DNA from: Martelella lutilitoris
GTDB lineage: Bacteria > Pseudomonadota > Alphaproteobacteria > Rhizobiales > Rhizobiaceae
Length of the DNA: 64,000 bases
Reading direction: 5' to 3'
NCBI RefSeq assembly: GCF_016598595.1
Contig: NZ_CP066786.1
Coordinates: 3,619,501 to 3,683,500 of the forward strand
Made by a program: the position numbers and the translations under genes. Under the pieces are notes generated by a model. It searched no databases, had not been told where the DNA came from, and worked only from the letters and a program-made list of their open reading frames with translations. Numbering within the stretch: the stretch's first letter is position 1; each line of letters begins with the position of its first letter. Shown here in pieces: positions 62,769 through 64,000 of the stretch.

Positions 62769-64000
62769 TGACCGAGATCGAAACAGCGCCGGGCGTAGCG
62801 TCGAGCGTTAGCGCGGAGGTGGCATTCGCACCAACAAGTTCGTATCCGCTTACTGTGAACTGCATGCCGTTGACGTTAATCGGCGCAGTGCTGTCGACCG
62901 TGACCGTACCGGCATTTCCAGTGAACATCGCCACATCGGATTGAACCCAGACGGTATGAGGCGGTTGACCGGTGGAATCCGTCCAGTTCGTGCTCGTGGC
63001 CGCATCCCAGGTGCCATCGTGGCCGAAATCGGCGGGGGTCGCCCGTGGATGCCAGAAGATCTGCTGACCGCCGGCCGACTGGGCCAGAATGTAAAGGAAG
63101 CCGGGCCCTGCCACCGGATCGCTGAGCAACTGGTAATTGTTCGGGTTGTTCATGAGGGTAAGCTGGCTTGCGGCACCGGTCGCGGAGGAGGTAAAGTGGA
63201 TCAGATTGTAGCGATGCCCGGCAACGAGATTGGCCGGCATGAAAACCACATTGCCGGCGGTCATGTTCAGCGTGGTCACTGTAATCAGCGCTGGCGACGG
63301 GTTCGCGCCTGGATTCGGATCAAGCGTCACGTTCAGCGTCGACCCGTTGCCGAGCGTCAAGGCGCCGACGATCATCAGGGCCGGGGTCGTCGAATAATCG
63401 CCCGCGATCGTCCCGGTCTGACTGACCGTCACGTCACCGTTGATCGTGCCGGTACCTTTCAACGTACCGCCGGTCACCGCCACGTTGCCGTTGATCGTGC
63501 CGCCGCCGTTCAGCGTGCCGCCGGTCAGCGCCACCGTTCCTCCGAGCACGCTGTTGGCGAGCATATTGAAAGTGCCCGCCGTAACATTCGTCTGCCCTAG
63601 AAATGTGTTGCTGTCGCTGGAAAAGTCGAGCTGTCCGGCTCCCATCACATGGAAAATGGGAGGGTTCGTATTATCGGCGGCGGCTGTCAGAACATTGGTA
63701 AAGGACAGAGTAGGCTGGCTTGCCGACTGATTGACGGCAAGGGTAGCACCGGCAGCAATCGTGATGCCGGCCAGAATCGTGCTGTTCGTCGTTCCGTCGC
63801 CGAGCTGCAGCGTACCGGCGCTGATCGTGGTGCCGCCCGAATAGGTCTTGTTGCCGGTAAAGACGAGCGTGCCGGTGCCGCCCTTCGTCAGGCTGTTCAC
63901 CGCCGCCGGCACTGGCGCCCTGTTCATGCCGTCGGTGATGTCCACGGCAATCGTCGCCGTCACCGTGTCCACATCGATTTCGCCGACTGTGTGGAGGCGC
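62377..64000 (-). pseudogene. Third autotransporter, upstream passenger part (runs off the right edge)
   Basis: The frame is open from base 64000 and family-like down to about 62710. It contains KGGTGTLVFTGNKTYSGGTT and other PATR repeats, a series of GGTxNGxGTINGxVxV strands and one cassette (IFWHPRATPADFGHDGTW). After AQDNAKIGVILGDGG the sequence turns into out-of-frame nonsense until a stop at 62377, while the passenger resumes in the frame of the 59037-62768 part. The junction also skips the usual GLTK-GxGxLxL repeat block, so a deletion plus frameshift is more likely than a single indel. Confidence 0.7.

Noticed and set aside
62640..62780. Programmed ribosomal frameshift in the third autotransporter
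   Set aside because: There is no slippery heptamer or downstream structure evident, and a passenger block is missing at the junction, which favours deletion plus frameshift.

Overview
The window looks like a chromosome segment of a GC-rich alphaproteobacterium of the Hyphomicrobiales (Rhizobiales). The support is a PduO-type cobalamin adenosyltransferase beside etfBA, a Ppx/GppA protein coupled to rlmE, an IalB-family protein, many ABC sugar importers and very large autotransporters. A Rhizobiaceae or Martelella/Aurantimonas-like genome would fit, but the genus is not settled by anything visible. No insertion sequence, integrase, CRISPR array or replication origin was seen. Both edges cut genes.

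Layout. (1) 0-12.4 kb is mostly housekeeping: a partial BrkB/YihY membrane protein, an SDR, a macro-domain deacetylase, a HIG1-like small membrane protein, cobalamin adenosyltransferase, etfB-etfA, a YjbQ protein, a LysR-controlled quinone-detoxification pair (ring-cleaving dioxygenase and hydrolase), tRNA-Gln(CTG), ppx-like and rlmE, and a HpaI-type aldolase. (2) 12.5-29.5 kb is a divergent catabolic locus. Leftward run a regulator, an SDR, a creatinase-like M24 protein, E1alpha, E1beta, a di-lipoyl E2-like protein, an aldehyde dehydrogenase and a lipoyl-less E2. Rightward run a ribose-type (CUT2) ABC importer, a second SDR, a beta-hydroxyacid dehydrogenase and a ThuA-like protein. The regulator is a winged-helix domain fused to a solute-binding-protein fold without a signal peptide. 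(3) 29.5-39.1 kb holds a phosphodiesterase, a second beta-hydroxyacid dehydrogenase and a LacI regulator (leftward), divergent from a CUT1 importer and a YicI-type alpha-xylosidase (rightward). (4) 39.2-64 kb is an autotransporter region: a 1.7-kresidue autotransporter, a giant 4.0-kresidue autotransporter, an IalB protein, a SapC-family protein and a third autotransporter that is frame-disrupted and runs off the right edge.

How it fits together (inference). In region 2 an imported polyol or sugar-like compound would be oxidised by the SDRs to a hydroxyketone, cleaved by an acetoin-dehydrogenase-like E1/E2 complex to an acyl-CoA and an aldehyde, and the aldehyde oxidised by the aldehyde dehydrogenase. 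The solute-binding-like regulator would sense the compound in the cytoplasm. Region 3 probably imports and hydrolyses alpha-xylosides such as isoprimeverose. Region 4 is a surface-protein locus. The giant and third autotransporters share a nearly identical 1.07-kb beta-barrel segment as direct repeats, which would allow passenger exchange or a 14.3-kb deletion. A second copy of the first autotransporter's promoter/leader lies orphaned at about 56.94-57.11 kb.
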